This document shows, piece by piece, positions 7,809 to 16,389 of a stretch of 64,000 nucleotides of DNA. Origin of the DNA: Thauera sp. (GTDB lineage Bacteria; Pseudomonadota; Gammaproteobacteria; Burkholderiales; Rhodocyclaceae); NCBI GenBank assembly GCA_017302295.1, contig JAFLDS010000009.1:62001-126000 (forward strand), read 5' to 3'. A model generated the notes under the pieces. It worked only from the letters and a program-made list of their open reading frames with translations, searched no databases and was not told the DNA's origin. Position 1 is the stretch's first letter; the number at the start of each line of letters is the position of its first letter. The position numbers and the translations under genes are program-made.

Positions 7809-8945
7809 ATGGCGATCATGATCCAACCTCAATCCGTCGGCATCGTCGTGCCGCAGAAGGCGCGCTTCACCGAGCCGCTGCCACTGCGCAGCGGCGGCAC
7901 GCTGGACGACTACGAGCTGGTGTACGAGACCTACGGCACGCTCAACGCGACGCGCAGCAACGCGGTGCTGGTGTGCCACGCGCTGTCGGGCTCGCACCAT
8001 GTCGCCGGCACCTACGCCGGCGACGCGGGCAGCACCGGCTGGTGGGACAACCTCGTCGGCCCGGGCAAGCCGCTCGACACGCGCAAGTTCTTCGTCATCG
8101 GCGTCAACAATCTTGGCAGCTGCTACGGTTCGTCCGGTCCCAGCACGGTGAATCCGGCCACCGGCAAGCTGTGGGGGGCGGATTTTCCCTTCGTCACCGT
8201 CGAGGACTGGGTCGAATCCCAGGCACGGCTGGCCGACCGCCTCGGCATCGAGCGCTTCGCCGCGGTGATCGGCGGCAGCCTGGGCGGCATGCAGGCACTG
8301 TCGTGGACGCTGCAGTACCCGGAGCGCGTCGGCCATGCCGCGGTGATCGCCTCGGCGCCCAAGCTCACTGCGCAGAACATCGCCTTCAACGAGGTGGCGC
8401 GCCAGGCCATCCTCACCGACCCCGATTTCCACGGCGGGCACTATTACGAGCATGGCGTGGTGCCGGCGCGCGGCCTCAAGCTGGCGCGCATGGTGGGCCA
8501 CATCACCTACCTCTCCGATGACGCGATGGCGGAGAAGTTCGGCCGCAGCCTGCGCCACGGCAAGGCGGTGTACAGCTACGACGTCGAGTTCGAGATCGAG
8601 TCCTACCTGCGCTACCAGGGCGACAAGTTCGCCGGCTTCTTCGATGCCAACACCTATCTGCTGACGACGAAGGCACTGGATTACTACGACCCGGCATTCG
8701 AGCACGGCGGCAACCTGAACGCGGCGCTGGCGCGCGCCACCGCGAACTTCCTGGTGGTGTCGTTTTCCACCGATTGGCGTTTCGCCCCGGAGCGTTCGCG
8801 CGAGATCGTGTATGCGCTGCTGCACAACCGGCGCAACGTCAGCTACGCGGAGATCGACAGCGCCGCCGGCCACGACTCCTTCCTGCTCGACGATGCGCGC
8901 TACCACGCGCTCCTCGGCGCCTGGTTCGACCGCATCGAGGTTTGA
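7809..8945 (+). CDS. metX: Homoserine O-acyltransferase MetX
   Basis: A 378-residue alpha/beta hydrolase that acylates homoserine, the first committed step of methionine synthesis. The nucleophile elbow IGGSLGGMQ carries Ser157; the acid is the Asp of FSTDWRF and the base the His of [10 protein letters not shown], giving the catalytic triad. The family includes acetyl- and succinyl-CoA users; beta/gammaproteobacterial MetX proteins are often succinyltransferases, which cannot be decided by eye. The start could be ATG 7809 or the in-frame ATG 7818; neither has a clear Shine-Dalgarno. It is preceded by a SAM-II switch and terminator and followed by metW. Confidence 0.94.
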   Translation: MAIMIQPQSVGIVVPQKARFTEPLPLRSGGTLDDYELVYETYGTLNATRSNAVLVCHALSGSHHVAGTYAGDAGSTGWWDNLVGPGKPLDTRKFFVIGVNNLGSCYGSSGPSTVNPATGKLWGADFPFVTVEDWVESQARLADRLGIERFAAVIGGSLGGMQALSWTLQYPERVGHAAVIASAPKLTAQNIAFNEVARQAILTDPDFHGGHYYEHGVVPARGLKLARMVGHITYLSDDAMAEKFGRSLRHGKAVYSYDVEFEIESYLRYQGDKFAGFFDANTYLLTTKALDYYDPAFEHGGNLNAALARATANFLVVSFSTDWRFAPERSREIVYALLHNRRNVSYAEIDSAAGHDSFLLDDARYHALLGAWFDRIEV

Positions 8946-8978
8946 AATGTTACGACCCCCACGCTCACTGCGTTCGCT

Positions 8979-8993
8979 GCCCCCCACGGGGGC
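8979..8993. repeat. GC-rich hairpin in the metX-metW gap
   Basis: GCCCCC and GGGGGC form a perfect 6-bp stem with a 3-nt loop, inside a stretch with the phrase CGCTCACTGCGTTCGCTG, which resembles intergenic palindromic repeats of high-GC betaproteobacteria. There is no T-run, so metX and metW are probably still co-transcribed. Confidence 0.4.
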
Positions 8994-9028
8994 GTCAGTA
9001 CTTTTGAGACGGCTCGGCACATACTGAA

Positions 9029-9619
9029 ATGACCTCCTACCGTTACGACTACGAAGTGATCACGCAGTGGATCGAGCCAGGCGAGAAGGTGCTCGACCTG
9101 GGCTGCGGCGACGGTGACTTGCTGAAGCACCTGATGCAGGTGCGCCAGGTGCAGGGCTACGGGGTCGAGAACGACCCCGACAAGTTGCTGGCGAGCGTGA
9201 GGAGCGGGGTCAACGTGATCCAGATGGATCTGGAGAAGGGCCTCGTCGGTCTCGAGGACGGCTTCTTCGATCACGTCATCATGAGCCTGTCGCTGCAGGC
9301 GATGCAGAACACGCAGGGCATCCTGCGCGAGATGTTGCGCGTGGGCCGCGAGGCGGTGGTGAGCTTCCCCAACTTCGGCTACTGGCGCCACCGCCAGAGC
9401 ATCCTCAACGGCCGCATGCCGGTGTCGGAGAGCCTGCCGCACCAGTGGTACAACACGCCCAACGTGCGCTTCTTCACCATCGCCGACTTCGACGCCCTGT
9501 GCGAGATGAACGGCATCGCGGTGCACGAGCGCCTGGCCTTCGACGAGGGCAAGCTGGTGCTGGAGGAGCCGAACTTTCTCGCCAGCGTGGCGGTGTATCG
9601 GCTGGGACGCATCAGCTGA
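9029..9619 (+). CDS. metW: MetW, methyltransferase-like partner of MetX
   Basis: A 196-residue protein of the MetW family. It has a class I methyltransferase fold with VLDLGCGDGDLLKHL as motif I, ENDPDKL, and the family-specific FPNFGYWRHRQSIL. MetW is linked to MetX in many proteobacteria and is needed for methionine formation, probably by acting with MetX on homoserine acylation; its enzymatic role is not settled. It lies 83 bp downstream of metX, so both are likely controlled by the SAM-II leader. Length is normal. Confidence 0.94.
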   Translation: MTSYRYDYEVITQWIEPGEKVLDLGCGDGDLLKHLMQVRQVQGYGVENDPDKLLASVRSGVNVIQMDLEKGLVGLEDGFFDHVIMSLSLQAMQNTQGILREMLRVGREAVVSFPNFGYWRHRQSILNGRMPVSESLPHQWYNTPNVRFFTIADFDALCEMNGIAVHERLAFDEGKLVLEEPNFLASVAVYRLGRIS

Positions 9620-9719
9620 TTCACTCACGGCGGCTCGTCGTCGCGCATGCCCGGGCGTCGCTGCGCCTATAGTGAATCGTGAGATGTAATCGCACGCCTC
9701 ACGGCTCAAGGAGCCCTTC

Positions 9720-11393
9720 ATGGCCGACGCGAGCGGCGCAACCCTGATCACCACCGGCATGCTGCCCTTCGTCGTGCTGCTGAGCGCAGTGCTGACGGTG
9801 CCGGTGTCGGTGGCGCTGCTGGCGCTGTACCGGCGGGCAGTGCTGCGCTCGATGGCGGCGGCCGGCTCGGCCGCGGCACGGGAGCCTGTTCGCCCCAGTC
9901 CCCGCGTACCGCCGCCGGCGGCCGAGCTGCAGTTGCAGGCGGTGTCGCCGGAAGCGCGTGCCTCGACGCCGGCGCTCGCCGCGGCCGGGCACTCGCTGCG
10001 AAAGGCGGTTGCGGTGTATGTGGGCGCCGGCCTCGTGTATGCGCTGGTCCTCGGCGGCACATGGATGCTCCTCGCGCGCGACAGCGGCTTTCCGCTGTTG
10101 CGTTTCCTGTGGCTGTTGTCGTGCTACGCGTGGCCCACGGTGCTGGCCGTCGGTCTGATCGCGGCGGTCACGCGGCGCCAGCGGCTGCAGTTGGGCGGAC
10201 TCTATTTTTCACTGCTGCTGGCGCTCGCCGTCGCCGGGGTGGCGCGCAACGCCGAGCTCAGCCTCGGCCAGCTGGCAGGATTCTGGCTGCTCACCAACGC
10301 GCCGGCTACCGTGCTGCTGCTCGCCTTCCTGCAGCGCCGGGTGCGTGCAGTGGGGCCGCTGATCCTGGCCTTCATGGTGGTGGCGATCACCGGCTCGCAG
10401 CTTGCCGTCAGCCTTGTGAGCCGCAGCGACGCCGCGGTCGGCGCGGCGGTGGGGGCGGGCGGAGCGTTCGGGCTGGGCGGCACCGGCACCTTCTTCGCCA
10501 TCATGGCGCTGGGGGCGGTGATCGCCGCGATCGCCGGCTGGAAGTGGCTGCAATGGCTGGGACGCCGTCACCGCGAGCGCCGCACCAGCGACCAGGCGCT
10601 GACCCTGGACGCGATGTGGCTGCTGTTCGGCGTGGTGCAGACGATCGGCTTCGCCTTCGAGGGCATTTTGTGGGTGCTTGCGGGCCTCGTTGCCTTCGCC
10701 GCCTACAAGCTGGCGGCACGGCTGGGTTTCGCGCTTGCCGGCCTGGGCCGTGCGGCGGGGAAGGAGCCGTCGTTGCTACTGCTGCGGGTGTTCGCCCTCG
10801 GGACGCGCAGCGAACGGCTGTTCGATGCGCTGACCAAGCACTGGCTGCGCGCCGGAGACATCAGCCTGATCGCCGGTCCCGACCTCGCCACGACGACGGT
10901 GGAGCCGCACGAATTCCTCGATTTCGTCGGTGGCCACCTGTCACGCCAGTTCGTGCGCGACGAGGCCGATCTGGCGCGGCGCTTCGCCGAGCGGGCGCTG
11001 GGCCCCGACCCGGACGGCCGCCACAGGGTGAATGAGTTCTTCTGCCACGCCGACACCTGGCAGCCAGCGATGCGTCGCCTGGCGGCGAGCGCCGACGCGG
11101 TGCTGATGGATCTGCGCAGTTTTTCGCCGGCCAATCAGGGCTGCCAGTACGAGCTGCAGCAGTTGCTCGACATCGTGCCGCTGGCGCGCACGGTGTTCCT
11201 GATCGACCCCACGACCGACCGCGCCTTTTTCGAGGCGACGCTTCGCCGCCTGTGGCAGATGGTTGCCGCCGAGAGCCCGAACCGCAGCTTGCCGAGTGCC
11301 CGCGTGGCCGTGCTGACCGCCGACGGCGGCGGCGAATTCGAGCTCGCGCCTTTGCTCGCCCTGCTCCACACCGCGGCCGCCGGCGCCGCCTGA
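9720..11393 (+). CDS. Polytopic membrane protein with C-terminal TIR-like soluble domain (unknown function)
   Basis: A 557-residue protein I do not recognise as a named family. One membrane helix lies near residues 12-36, then a Pro/Ala-rich loop, then about seven more hydrophobic helices between residues 95 and 340. The last 200 residues are soluble with alternating strands and helices: LLLLRVFALG, SLIAGPDLA, ADAVLMDLRSFS, then NQGCQYELQQLL and ARTVFLIDP. An ADxVxxDLRxFSxxNxGCxxEL pattern after a strand recalls the TIR-domain SxxxxxSxWCxxEL segment, so a TIR-like fold is possible but unproven. AAGGAG lies seven bases before the ATG. It stands alone between metW and a convergent small gene. 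Confidence 0.6.
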   Translation: MADASGATLITTGMLPFVVLLSAVLTVPVSVALLALYRRAVLRSMAAAGSAAAREPVRPSPRVPPPAAELQLQAVSPEARASTPALAAAGHSLRKAVAVYVGAGLVYALVLGGTWMLLARDSGFPLLRFLWLLSCYAWPTVLAVGLIAAVTRRQRLQLGGLYFSLLLALAVAGVARNAELSLGQLAGFWLLTNAPATVLLLAFLQRRVRAVGPLILAFMVVAITGSQLAVSLVSRSDAAVGAAVGAGGAFGLGGTGTFFAIMALGAVIAAIAGWKWLQWLGRRHRERRTSDQALTLDAMWLLFGVVQTIGFAFEGILWVLAGLVAFAAYKLAARLGFALAGLGRAAGKEPSLLLLRVFALGTRSERLFDALTKHWLRAGDISLIAGPDLATTTVEPHEFLDFVGGHLSRQFVRDEADLARRFAERALGPDPDGRHRVNEFFCHADTWQPAMRRLAASADAVLMDLRSFSPANQGCQYELQQLLDIVPLARTVFLIDPTTDRAFFEATLRRLWQMVAAESPNRSLPSARVAVLTADGGGEFELAPLLALLHTAAAGAA

Positions 11394-11416
11394 GCGCGCC
11401 GCGGCCGCCGCCGCGT

Positions 11417-11734
11417 TCAGCCGACGACGAAACCCTTCACATCGACACGGATCGCAGGACGGTCGAGGGCGGCGGCCGTCGCCCGCGCGAACTGCTGCGC
11501 CCAGTCGCCGGCCTGCTGGAAGCGCGCCTCGCCGCCGTACTTGGCGACGTTGAGGATCATGTCGAGCACCAGCACCTTGCCCATCGGATTGGACGGCGTG
11601 CATTCGAGCGCCTCGAATTCGCGCGCGAGCCAGGTACGCGCCTGATCCTTGCCCAGCGCGGCAACGTCGGCATCGTGCACGCCGAGCTCGTATTCACGGT
11701 TAGCACCGAACGACACGATCACTTGATATGGCAT
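11417..11734 (-). CDS. Small conserved-looking protein of unknown function
   Basis: A 105-residue protein with no signal peptide or membrane segment. It begins MPYQVIVSFGANREYELGV and has a KDQARTWLAREFEAL amphipathic helix and a C-terminal strand (IRVDVKGFVVG). Third-position GC is high, as in its neighbours, which supports real coding. It is convergent with the membrane protein at 9720-11393 (23 bp apart). Function unknown; the start is the ATG that begins the first predicted strand, since the frame upstream has no similarity to coding sequence. Confidence 0.55.
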   Translation of the reverse strand: MPYQVIVSFGANREYELGVHDADVAALGKDQARTWLAREFEALECTPSNPMGKVLVLDMILNVAKYGGEARFQQAGDWAQQFARATAAALDRPAIRVDVKGFVVG

Positions 11735-12185
11735 GGCGCTCGCCCTCCAGGATGCCGGATACAGTGGATGGCGCATTGTTGGCGGATTGCCGCAGCGAGG
11801 CAAGGAAGGTATCGAATTGTGTAAACGCGGCGGCTGCCTGCAATGACACTTCTAAGTTCGTGCCCACCATTCGGTCAGGCTGCGGGGGATGTGCTCCGTC
11901 AGGCTGTGCAACTCGACCTCGCTTCGCTCGGGACTCGAACAGTGCTCGCCTGCTCCGCACATCCCCCGCAGCCTGACCTGCCTGGTCACCATCTTCATGT
12001 CCGCGCCAAACACCCTCCAAGCAGCACCAGCGCCAAATCAGGGATAATCGCGGCCTGTCTTTCATACCCGCCACGCCCGTGCCCTTCCGCACCCCGCGCC
12101 GCGCCCGCGCGATCGCTGCCTCGCCCCTTCCGTCCTTTTTCGCCCTCCGCTCGCCGTGCGGCTTCTGTCGCCGCCGGGAGAGCGC
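11735..12185. other. 451-bp intergenic region upstream of ampG
   Basis: No convincing gene is seen. The left part is lower in GC (GTGTAAACGCGG, AATGACACTTCTAAG) than the flanks. The middle holds the 106-bp inverted-repeat element at 11873-11978. The right part is C-rich up to the ampG ribosome-binding site GGGAGAG (about 12177). A promoter for ampG may lie near 12035-12060 (TCAGGGATAATCG), but no -35 is clear. Confidence 0.4.
11873..11978. repeat. 106-bp element with perfect 21-bp inverted ends (REP/MITE-like)
   Basis: The 21-bp arm at 11873-11893 (starts GGTCAGGCTGCGGGGG) is the exact reverse complement of the arm at 11958-11978. The 64-bp centre contains CTCGCTTCGCTCGGG, a phrase typical of intergenic palindromic repeats in this group of bacteria. 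No target-site duplication is obvious at the flanks, so it may be a REP-type extragenic element rather than a transposed MITE. Confidence 0.7.
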
Positions 12186-13706
12186 ATGACGGCGCACGCG
12201 CTCGGCCGCGGCTGGCGGCTGGCGGCGATCCTCGTGCTCGGCTTCGCCTCCGGGCTACCGCTGGCGCTCACCGGGCAGGCGATGCAGGCCTGGCTCACGG
12301 TCGATGGTGTCGATCTGGCGACGATCGGCTTCTTCGGCCTCGTCGGCGTGCCCTACACCTTCAAGTTCCTGTGGGCGCCGCTGATGGACCGCTTCGAGCC
12401 GCCCTGGCTCGGCCGCCGCCGCGGCTGGCTGGCGCTGACGCAACTGGCGCTGGCGGCGCTGCTGTGGTGGATGGCGAGCCTTTCGCCGCTGACCACGCCG
12501 GGGCTGTTCGCCGCCGCGGCGGTGATGGTCGCCTTCCTGTCCGCCTCGCAGGACGTGGTCGTCGATGCCTACCGCACCGACCTGCTGCCCGAGGACGAGC
12601 GCGGACTGGGGGCCTCGGTGCACGTGTTCGCCTACCGGCTGGCGATGATCCTGTCGGGGGGCATCACCCTGATCTGGGCCGGGCAGTGGGGATCGTGGCC
12701 CCGCGTGTACGAAACCATGGCGCTCGTCATGCTGGCCTGCGGCGTCGTTTCGCTGCTGGCGCTGCCACGCGTTTCGGCAGCGCTGAAGCCCCTCGACTCG
12801 GACCCGAAGCGGGAGCTCGCCGGCTTTGCCGCGATGCTCGCGGGGGTCGCAGCGGGCTATGCGATCGCGCGCCAGGCGCTGATCCTCGCCGGCCTGGACC
12901 CTAACGACGCCAACCGCTGGATCCAGCTGCTGTTCGTGCTCGCAGAGATCGCGCTGGCCCTGCCGCTGGCCGGCTGGGCGGCGCGCCGCGCCGGCTTCGA
13001 GACGCTCAACCGCTCGCTGTCGAGCTATTTCGCGCAGCAGGGGGCGGCGGCCTTTCTCGCCCTGATCATCCTGTACAAGCTCGGCGACGCCTTCGCCGGC
13101 AGCCTGACCACGCCCTTCCTGATCAAGGGCATGGGTTTCGCACAGGAAGAGGTCGGTATCGCCAACAAGGTCATCGGCATCTGGCTGACGATCCTCGGCG
13201 CCTTCGTCGGCGGCCTGATCATGACGCGGCTGGCGCTGTACCGTTCGCTGCTGCTGTTCGGCGTGCTGCAGCTGGCGTCGAACTTCGGCTTCTACCTGCT
13301 GGCGCAGCTCGGCAAGGGCGCGTGGGGCGAGGTCATGGTGCCGGCGTTCGACTTTGGCATCGTCGCGATCGCAGAGCCTGCGGCGCTGGACTGGCTGCTG
13401 CTGACGGTGATCGCCGGCGAGAACATCAGCGGCGGCATGGGCACGGTGGCTTTCGTTGCGCTGTTGATGAGCCTGTGCAACCAGCGTTTCAGCGCCACCC
13501 ACTACGCGATGCTGTCGGCCTTCGCCGCGGTGGGCCGCATCTATGTCAGCCCGCTGTCGGGGGTGCTGTCGACGAGCATCGGCTGGCCGGCCTTCTTCAT
13601 CTTCTCCATCGTCGTCGCGGTGCCGGGCGTGGTCATGGTGTGGTGGCTGCGCGATGCGCTGTCGCGCCTGGGCAAGCCACCCGTCGTGGCGGGAGCGGAC
13701 GACTGA
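12186..13706 (+). CDS. ampG: AmpG-type muropeptide permease (MFS)
   Basis: This 506-residue protein has 12 or more hydrophobic helices. The N-terminal block GFASGLPLALTGQAMQAWL, VGVPYTFKFLWAPLMDRF and the SASQDVVVDAYRTDLL motif are characteristic of AmpG, the inner-membrane transporter that brings anhydromuropeptides back for cell-wall recycling. Arg/Asp residues in these motifs match the MFS A-type signature. The start is ATG 12186, with GGGAGAG just upstream. Its stop overlaps the azlC start by one base (TGATG), so an unrelated amino-acid exporter is translationally coupled to it. Confidence 0.88.
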   Translation: MTAHALGRGWRLAAILVLGFASGLPLALTGQAMQAWLTVDGVDLATIGFFGLVGVPYTFKFLWAPLMDRFEPPWLGRRRGWLALTQLALAALLWWMASLSPLTTPGLFAAAAVMVAFLSASQDVVVDAYRTDLLPEDERGLGASVHVFAYRLAMILSGGITLIWAGQWGSWPRVYETMALVMLACGVVSLLALPRVSAALKPLDSDPKRELAGFAAMLAGVAAGYAIARQALILAGLDPNDANRWIQLLFVLAEIALALPLAGWAARRAGFETLNRSLSSYFAQQGAAAFLALIILYKLGDAFAGSLTTPFLIKGMGFAQEEVGIANKVIGIWLTILGAFVGGLIMTRLALYRSLLLFGVLQLASNFGFYLLAQLGKGAWGEVMVPAFDFGIVAIAEPAALDWLLLTVIAGENISGGMGTVAFVALLMSLCNQRFSATHYAMLSAFAAVGRIYVSPLSGVLSTSIGWPAFFIFSIVVAVPGVVMVWWLRDALSRLGKPPVVAGADD

Positions 13707-14467
13707 TGGCGCACCCGGGCCGCACGAAGCGGGGCGAGTTCCTCGCCGGCTGCCGCGACGAGGCGCCGCTGCAGCTGGGCGTGCTGCCCTTCGGCATGCT
13801 GTACGGCATCGGCGCGCTGGCGGCCGGGATGCCGGCGTGGCTCGCGCAGCTCGCATCGGCAATCGTGTTCGCTGGCGCCGCCCAGCTGGTGATCGTGCAG
13901 ATGCTGACGGCGGCGGCCGGCGCGCTGCCGATCGGGCTCACCGCCAGCCTGCTGAACCTGCGCCACGTGCTGTACAGCGCCTCGGTGGCCGATTACGTGC
14001 GCCACCTGCCACGGCGATGGCGCCTGTTGCTGGCCTATCTGCTCACCGACGAGGCCTACGCGGTGGCCATCCTGCGCTACCAGTCGACAAGGCCGGACGT
14101 CGCCGATGGCAAGCCCGCCCCCGCAGGGGATCTGGGCCACTGGTACTTCCTCGGCTGCGGCTTCACCCTGTGGGCGTGCTGGCAGCTGTCGACCGCGGCC
14201 GGCCTGCTGTTCGGTGCGACCATCCCGCCGGAGTGGGACATCGACTTCGCCGTGCCGCTGACCTTCATCGCCTTGCTGACCCTGCTGCTGCGCGAGCGCG
14301 CGGGCCAGGCCGCTGCGCTCGCCGCCGCCCTCGGCGCGCTGGCCTTCGCCACCCTGCCCTATAAGCTCGGGCTGGTCGGGGCGATCCTGCTCGGCCTGGT
14401 CGCCGGGGTGTGGGCGTCGCGGCGCGGGGAGAGGAACGAGGAGATGGGCAAGGAGGGGGGCCGATGA
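13706..14467 (+). CDS. azlC: AzlC-type branched-chain amino acid exporter, large subunit
   Basis: A 253-residue membrane protein with about six or seven helices. The FGMLYGIGALAAGMPAW and LNLRHVLYSASVADYVR segments are typical of AzlC/YgaZ. With the small AzlD subunit it forms an inner-membrane exporter of branched-chain amino acids and analogues. The start ATG overlaps the ampG stop by one base and the end overlaps azlD by 4 bp (ATGA), so the three genes form one operon. The C-terminus is a short charged tail. Confidence 0.9.
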   Translation: MAHPGRTKRGEFLAGCRDEAPLQLGVLPFGMLYGIGALAAGMPAWLAQLASAIVFAGAAQLVIVQMLTAAAGALPIGLTASLLNLRHVLYSASVADYVRHLPRRWRLLLAYLLTDEAYAVAILRYQSTRPDVADGKPAPAGDLGHWYFLGCGFTLWACWQLSTAAGLLFGATIPPEWDIDFAVPLTFIALLTLLLRERAGQAAALAAALGALAFATLPYKLGLVGAILLGLVAGVWASRRGERNEEMGKEGGR

Positions 14468-14787
14468 GCACCCCCGCGCTGATCGGCCTGCTGCTGGCGG
14501 TGGGGATCGTGACCTATCTGTACCGCTACTCGATGATCGGCCTCTTCGCCAGCCGCAGCCTGCCCGGCTGGCTGCACGCGCTGTGCCGCCACATTGCGCC
14601 GGCGAGTTTCGCCGCCCTGACCGCGAGCGCGCTGTTCGTCCACGGCGGCGAGGTGTCGATCGCGCTCGACGCGCCCAAGCCCTGGGCCGCCCTGATCGCG
14701 GCCCTGGTGGCGTGGCGTACGCGCAGCGTGCTGGCAACGATCGGCGCCGGCATGGCCGCGCTGTACCTGTTCAAATTCCTCCTCTGA
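14464..14787 (+). CDS. azlD: AzlD-type branched-chain amino acid exporter, small subunit
   Basis: A 107-residue protein with three or four membrane helices. TYLYRYSMIGLF followed by the HIAPASFAALTASALF block is characteristic of AzlD/YgaH. It is the obligatory partner of AzlC, with which it overlaps by 4 bp. Length is normal for the family. Confidence 0.88.
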   Translation: MSTPALIGLLLAVGIVTYLYRYSMIGLFASRSLPGWLHALCRHIAPASFAALTASALFVHGGEVSIALDAPKPWAALIAALVAWRTRSVLATIGAGMAALYLFKFLL

Positions 14788-14794
14788 CCGCCCG

Positions 14795-15520
14795 ATGACC
14801 GCCTCCACCCTGATCGCCGCCGCCCGCCAGCTGTGCGCCGAAGTCGACGGCCTGCGCTTCACGCCGCCGGTGACCCACGTCTACAACCCGCTCGACTACG
14901 CGCGCGAGGTCCACGAGCATTACCTGCGCCGCTACGGCGAAGGCCGCAAGCGGGTGGTGTTCGTCGGCATGAACCCGGGCCCGTTCGGCATGGCGCAGAT
15001 CGGCGTGCCTTTCGGCGAGATCTCCACCGCGCGCGACTGGCTGGGGCTGGAAGGACCGGTTGGCCAGCCGGCGGTGCCGAATCCGAAGCGGCCGGTGGAG
15101 GGCTTCGCCTGCAAGCGCTCGGAGGTGAGCGGGCAACGCCTTTGGGGGCTGTTCCGCGACCGCTTCGGCACGCCCGAGGTCTTCTTTGCCGAGCATTTCG
15201 TCGCCAACTACTGTCCGCTGGTGTTTTTCGAGGAGGGGCGCAACCTCACGCCCGACAAGCTGCCGGTGGCCGAGCAGCGCGCCTTGCTGGCCGCCTGCGA
15301 CACGCATCTGCGCACGCTGGTGGAAGCGCTGCAGCCGCAGTGGGTGATCGGCGTGGGCGCATGGGCGGAGAAGCGCGCGGTCGACGCACTCACACGCAGC
15401 GCCCGGGCCTCCAGCGTGCAGTTCGGCCGCATCCTGCACCCAAGCCCGGCCAGCCCGGCTGCGAACCGGGGCTGGGCCGAGGCGGCCACGAAGCAGCTCA
15501 CCGAGCTGGGCATCTGGTGA
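14795..15520 (+). CDS. SMUG1-type uracil-DNA glycosylase
   Basis: A 241-residue member of the uracil-DNA glycosylase superfamily, family 3. The catalytic motif GMNPGPFGMAQIGVPFGE (motif I) and the C-terminal HPSPASPAAN (motif II) are those of SMUG1 rather than of Ung, Mug or TDG. The enzyme removes uracil and oxidised pyrimidines from DNA and starts base-excision repair. It starts 7 bp after azlD on the same strand and could be part of that transcript, though with no obvious functional link. SMUG1-like genes are patchy in bacteria. Confidence 0.88.
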   Translation: MTASTLIAAARQLCAEVDGLRFTPPVTHVYNPLDYAREVHEHYLRRYGEGRKRVVFVGMNPGPFGMAQIGVPFGEISTARDWLGLEGPVGQPAVPNPKRPVEGFACKRSEVSGQRLWGLFRDRFGTPEVFFAEHFVANYCPLVFFEEGRNLTPDKLPVAEQRALLAACDTHLRTLVEALQPQWVIGVGAWAEKRAVDALTRSARASSVQFGRILHPSPASPAANRGWAEAATKQLTELGIW

Positions 15521-15667
15521 TCGATGGCACAAGGAGCACCGTCAGTGAAAGCCGCAGCGACACGCAAGAAGCAGGCAAGAACACGCGCTCGATCCGTGCT
15601 GACAAGCGCCGAGCCGGTCATCCATAATTTGCCCCATCAGAACCGGACACAATCCGACAGGACTTCC

Positions 15668-16318
15668 ATGCCCAACACACCGATCGATCATCTCTTCGCC
15701 AACAACAAGGCCTGGTCCGAGCGCATGCACTCCGAGGACCCCGATTACTTCAGCCGCCTGGTTCAGCAGCAGTCGCCCGAGTACCTGTGGATCGGCTGCT
15801 CGGACAGCCGCGTTCCCGCCAACCAGATCATCGGCCTGGCGCCGGGCGAGGTCTTCGTCCATCGCAACATCGCCAACGTGGTCGTGCACACCGACCTCAA
15901 CGCGCTGTCGGTCATCCACTACGCGGTCGAGATGCTGCGGGTGAAGCACATCCTGGTGGTCGGCCACTACGGCTGCGGCGGCGTGAAGGCCGCCCTCAAC
16001 GACAACCGCACCGGGCTCACCGACAACTGGCTGCGCCATGTGCAGGACGTGCGCGATCGCCACGAAGCGAAGCTGGCCGGAATCGACGATCCGGCGCTGC
16101 GGGTGAACCGGCTGTGCGAGTTCAACGCCATGCAGCAGGTCGTCAACGTGTGCCAGACCTCGATCCTGCGTGAAGCCTGGGCCCGCGGCCAGCAGGTCAC
16201 CGTGCATGGCTGGTGCTACAGCCTGGAGAACGGCCTGGTGAACGACCTCGAGGTCAGCGCATCGAGCCGCGAGGAGGCCCTGGATCGCTATCGGGACGCC
16301 GCCGACAGGCCGCTCTGA
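15668..16318 (+). CDS. can: Beta-class carbonic anhydrase
   Basis: A 216-residue enzyme interconverting CO2 and bicarbonate. The zinc ligands are visible: Cys44 and Asp46 in WIGCSDSRVP, and His100 and Cys103 in VVGHYGCGGV. It closely resembles E. coli Can in length and in the HRNIANVV and GWCYSLENG segments. The start is the ATG at 15668; an open frame upstream adds 48 codons with no family similarity. A 147-bp gap after the glycosylase gene probably holds its own promoter. Confidence 0.95.
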   Translation: MPNTPIDHLFANNKAWSERMHSEDPDYFSRLVQQQSPEYLWIGCSDSRVPANQIIGLAPGEVFVHRNIANVVVHTDLNALSVIHYAVEMLRVKHILVVGHYGCGGVKAALNDNRTGLTDNWLRHVQDVRDRHEAKLAGIDDPALRVNRLCEFNAMQQVVNVCQTSILREAWARGQQVTVHGWCYSLENGLVNDLEVSASSREEALDRYRDAADRPL

Positions 16319-16346
16319 GAGAGACCTTCGCCGCCTCGCCCGCGAA

Positions 16347-16383
16347 TCGGCCCGGCCGCCACGATCGAGCGGAGCCGGGCCGA
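16347..16383. terminator. Hairpin between convergent can and priA
   Basis: TCGGCCCGGC (16347-16356) and GCCGGGCCGA (16374-16383) form a perfect 10-bp stem with a 17-nt loop, in the 71-bp gap where can and priA converge. No T-run follows, so it may act as a weak bidirectional terminator or a transcript-end stabiliser. Confidence 0.4.
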
Positions 16384-16389
16384 ATGCGT

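Noticed and set aside
11735-12185. Small genes on either strand in the ampG upstream gap
   Set aside because: The open frames there are short, cross the inverted-repeat element and have no ribosome-binding site or coding-like codon use.
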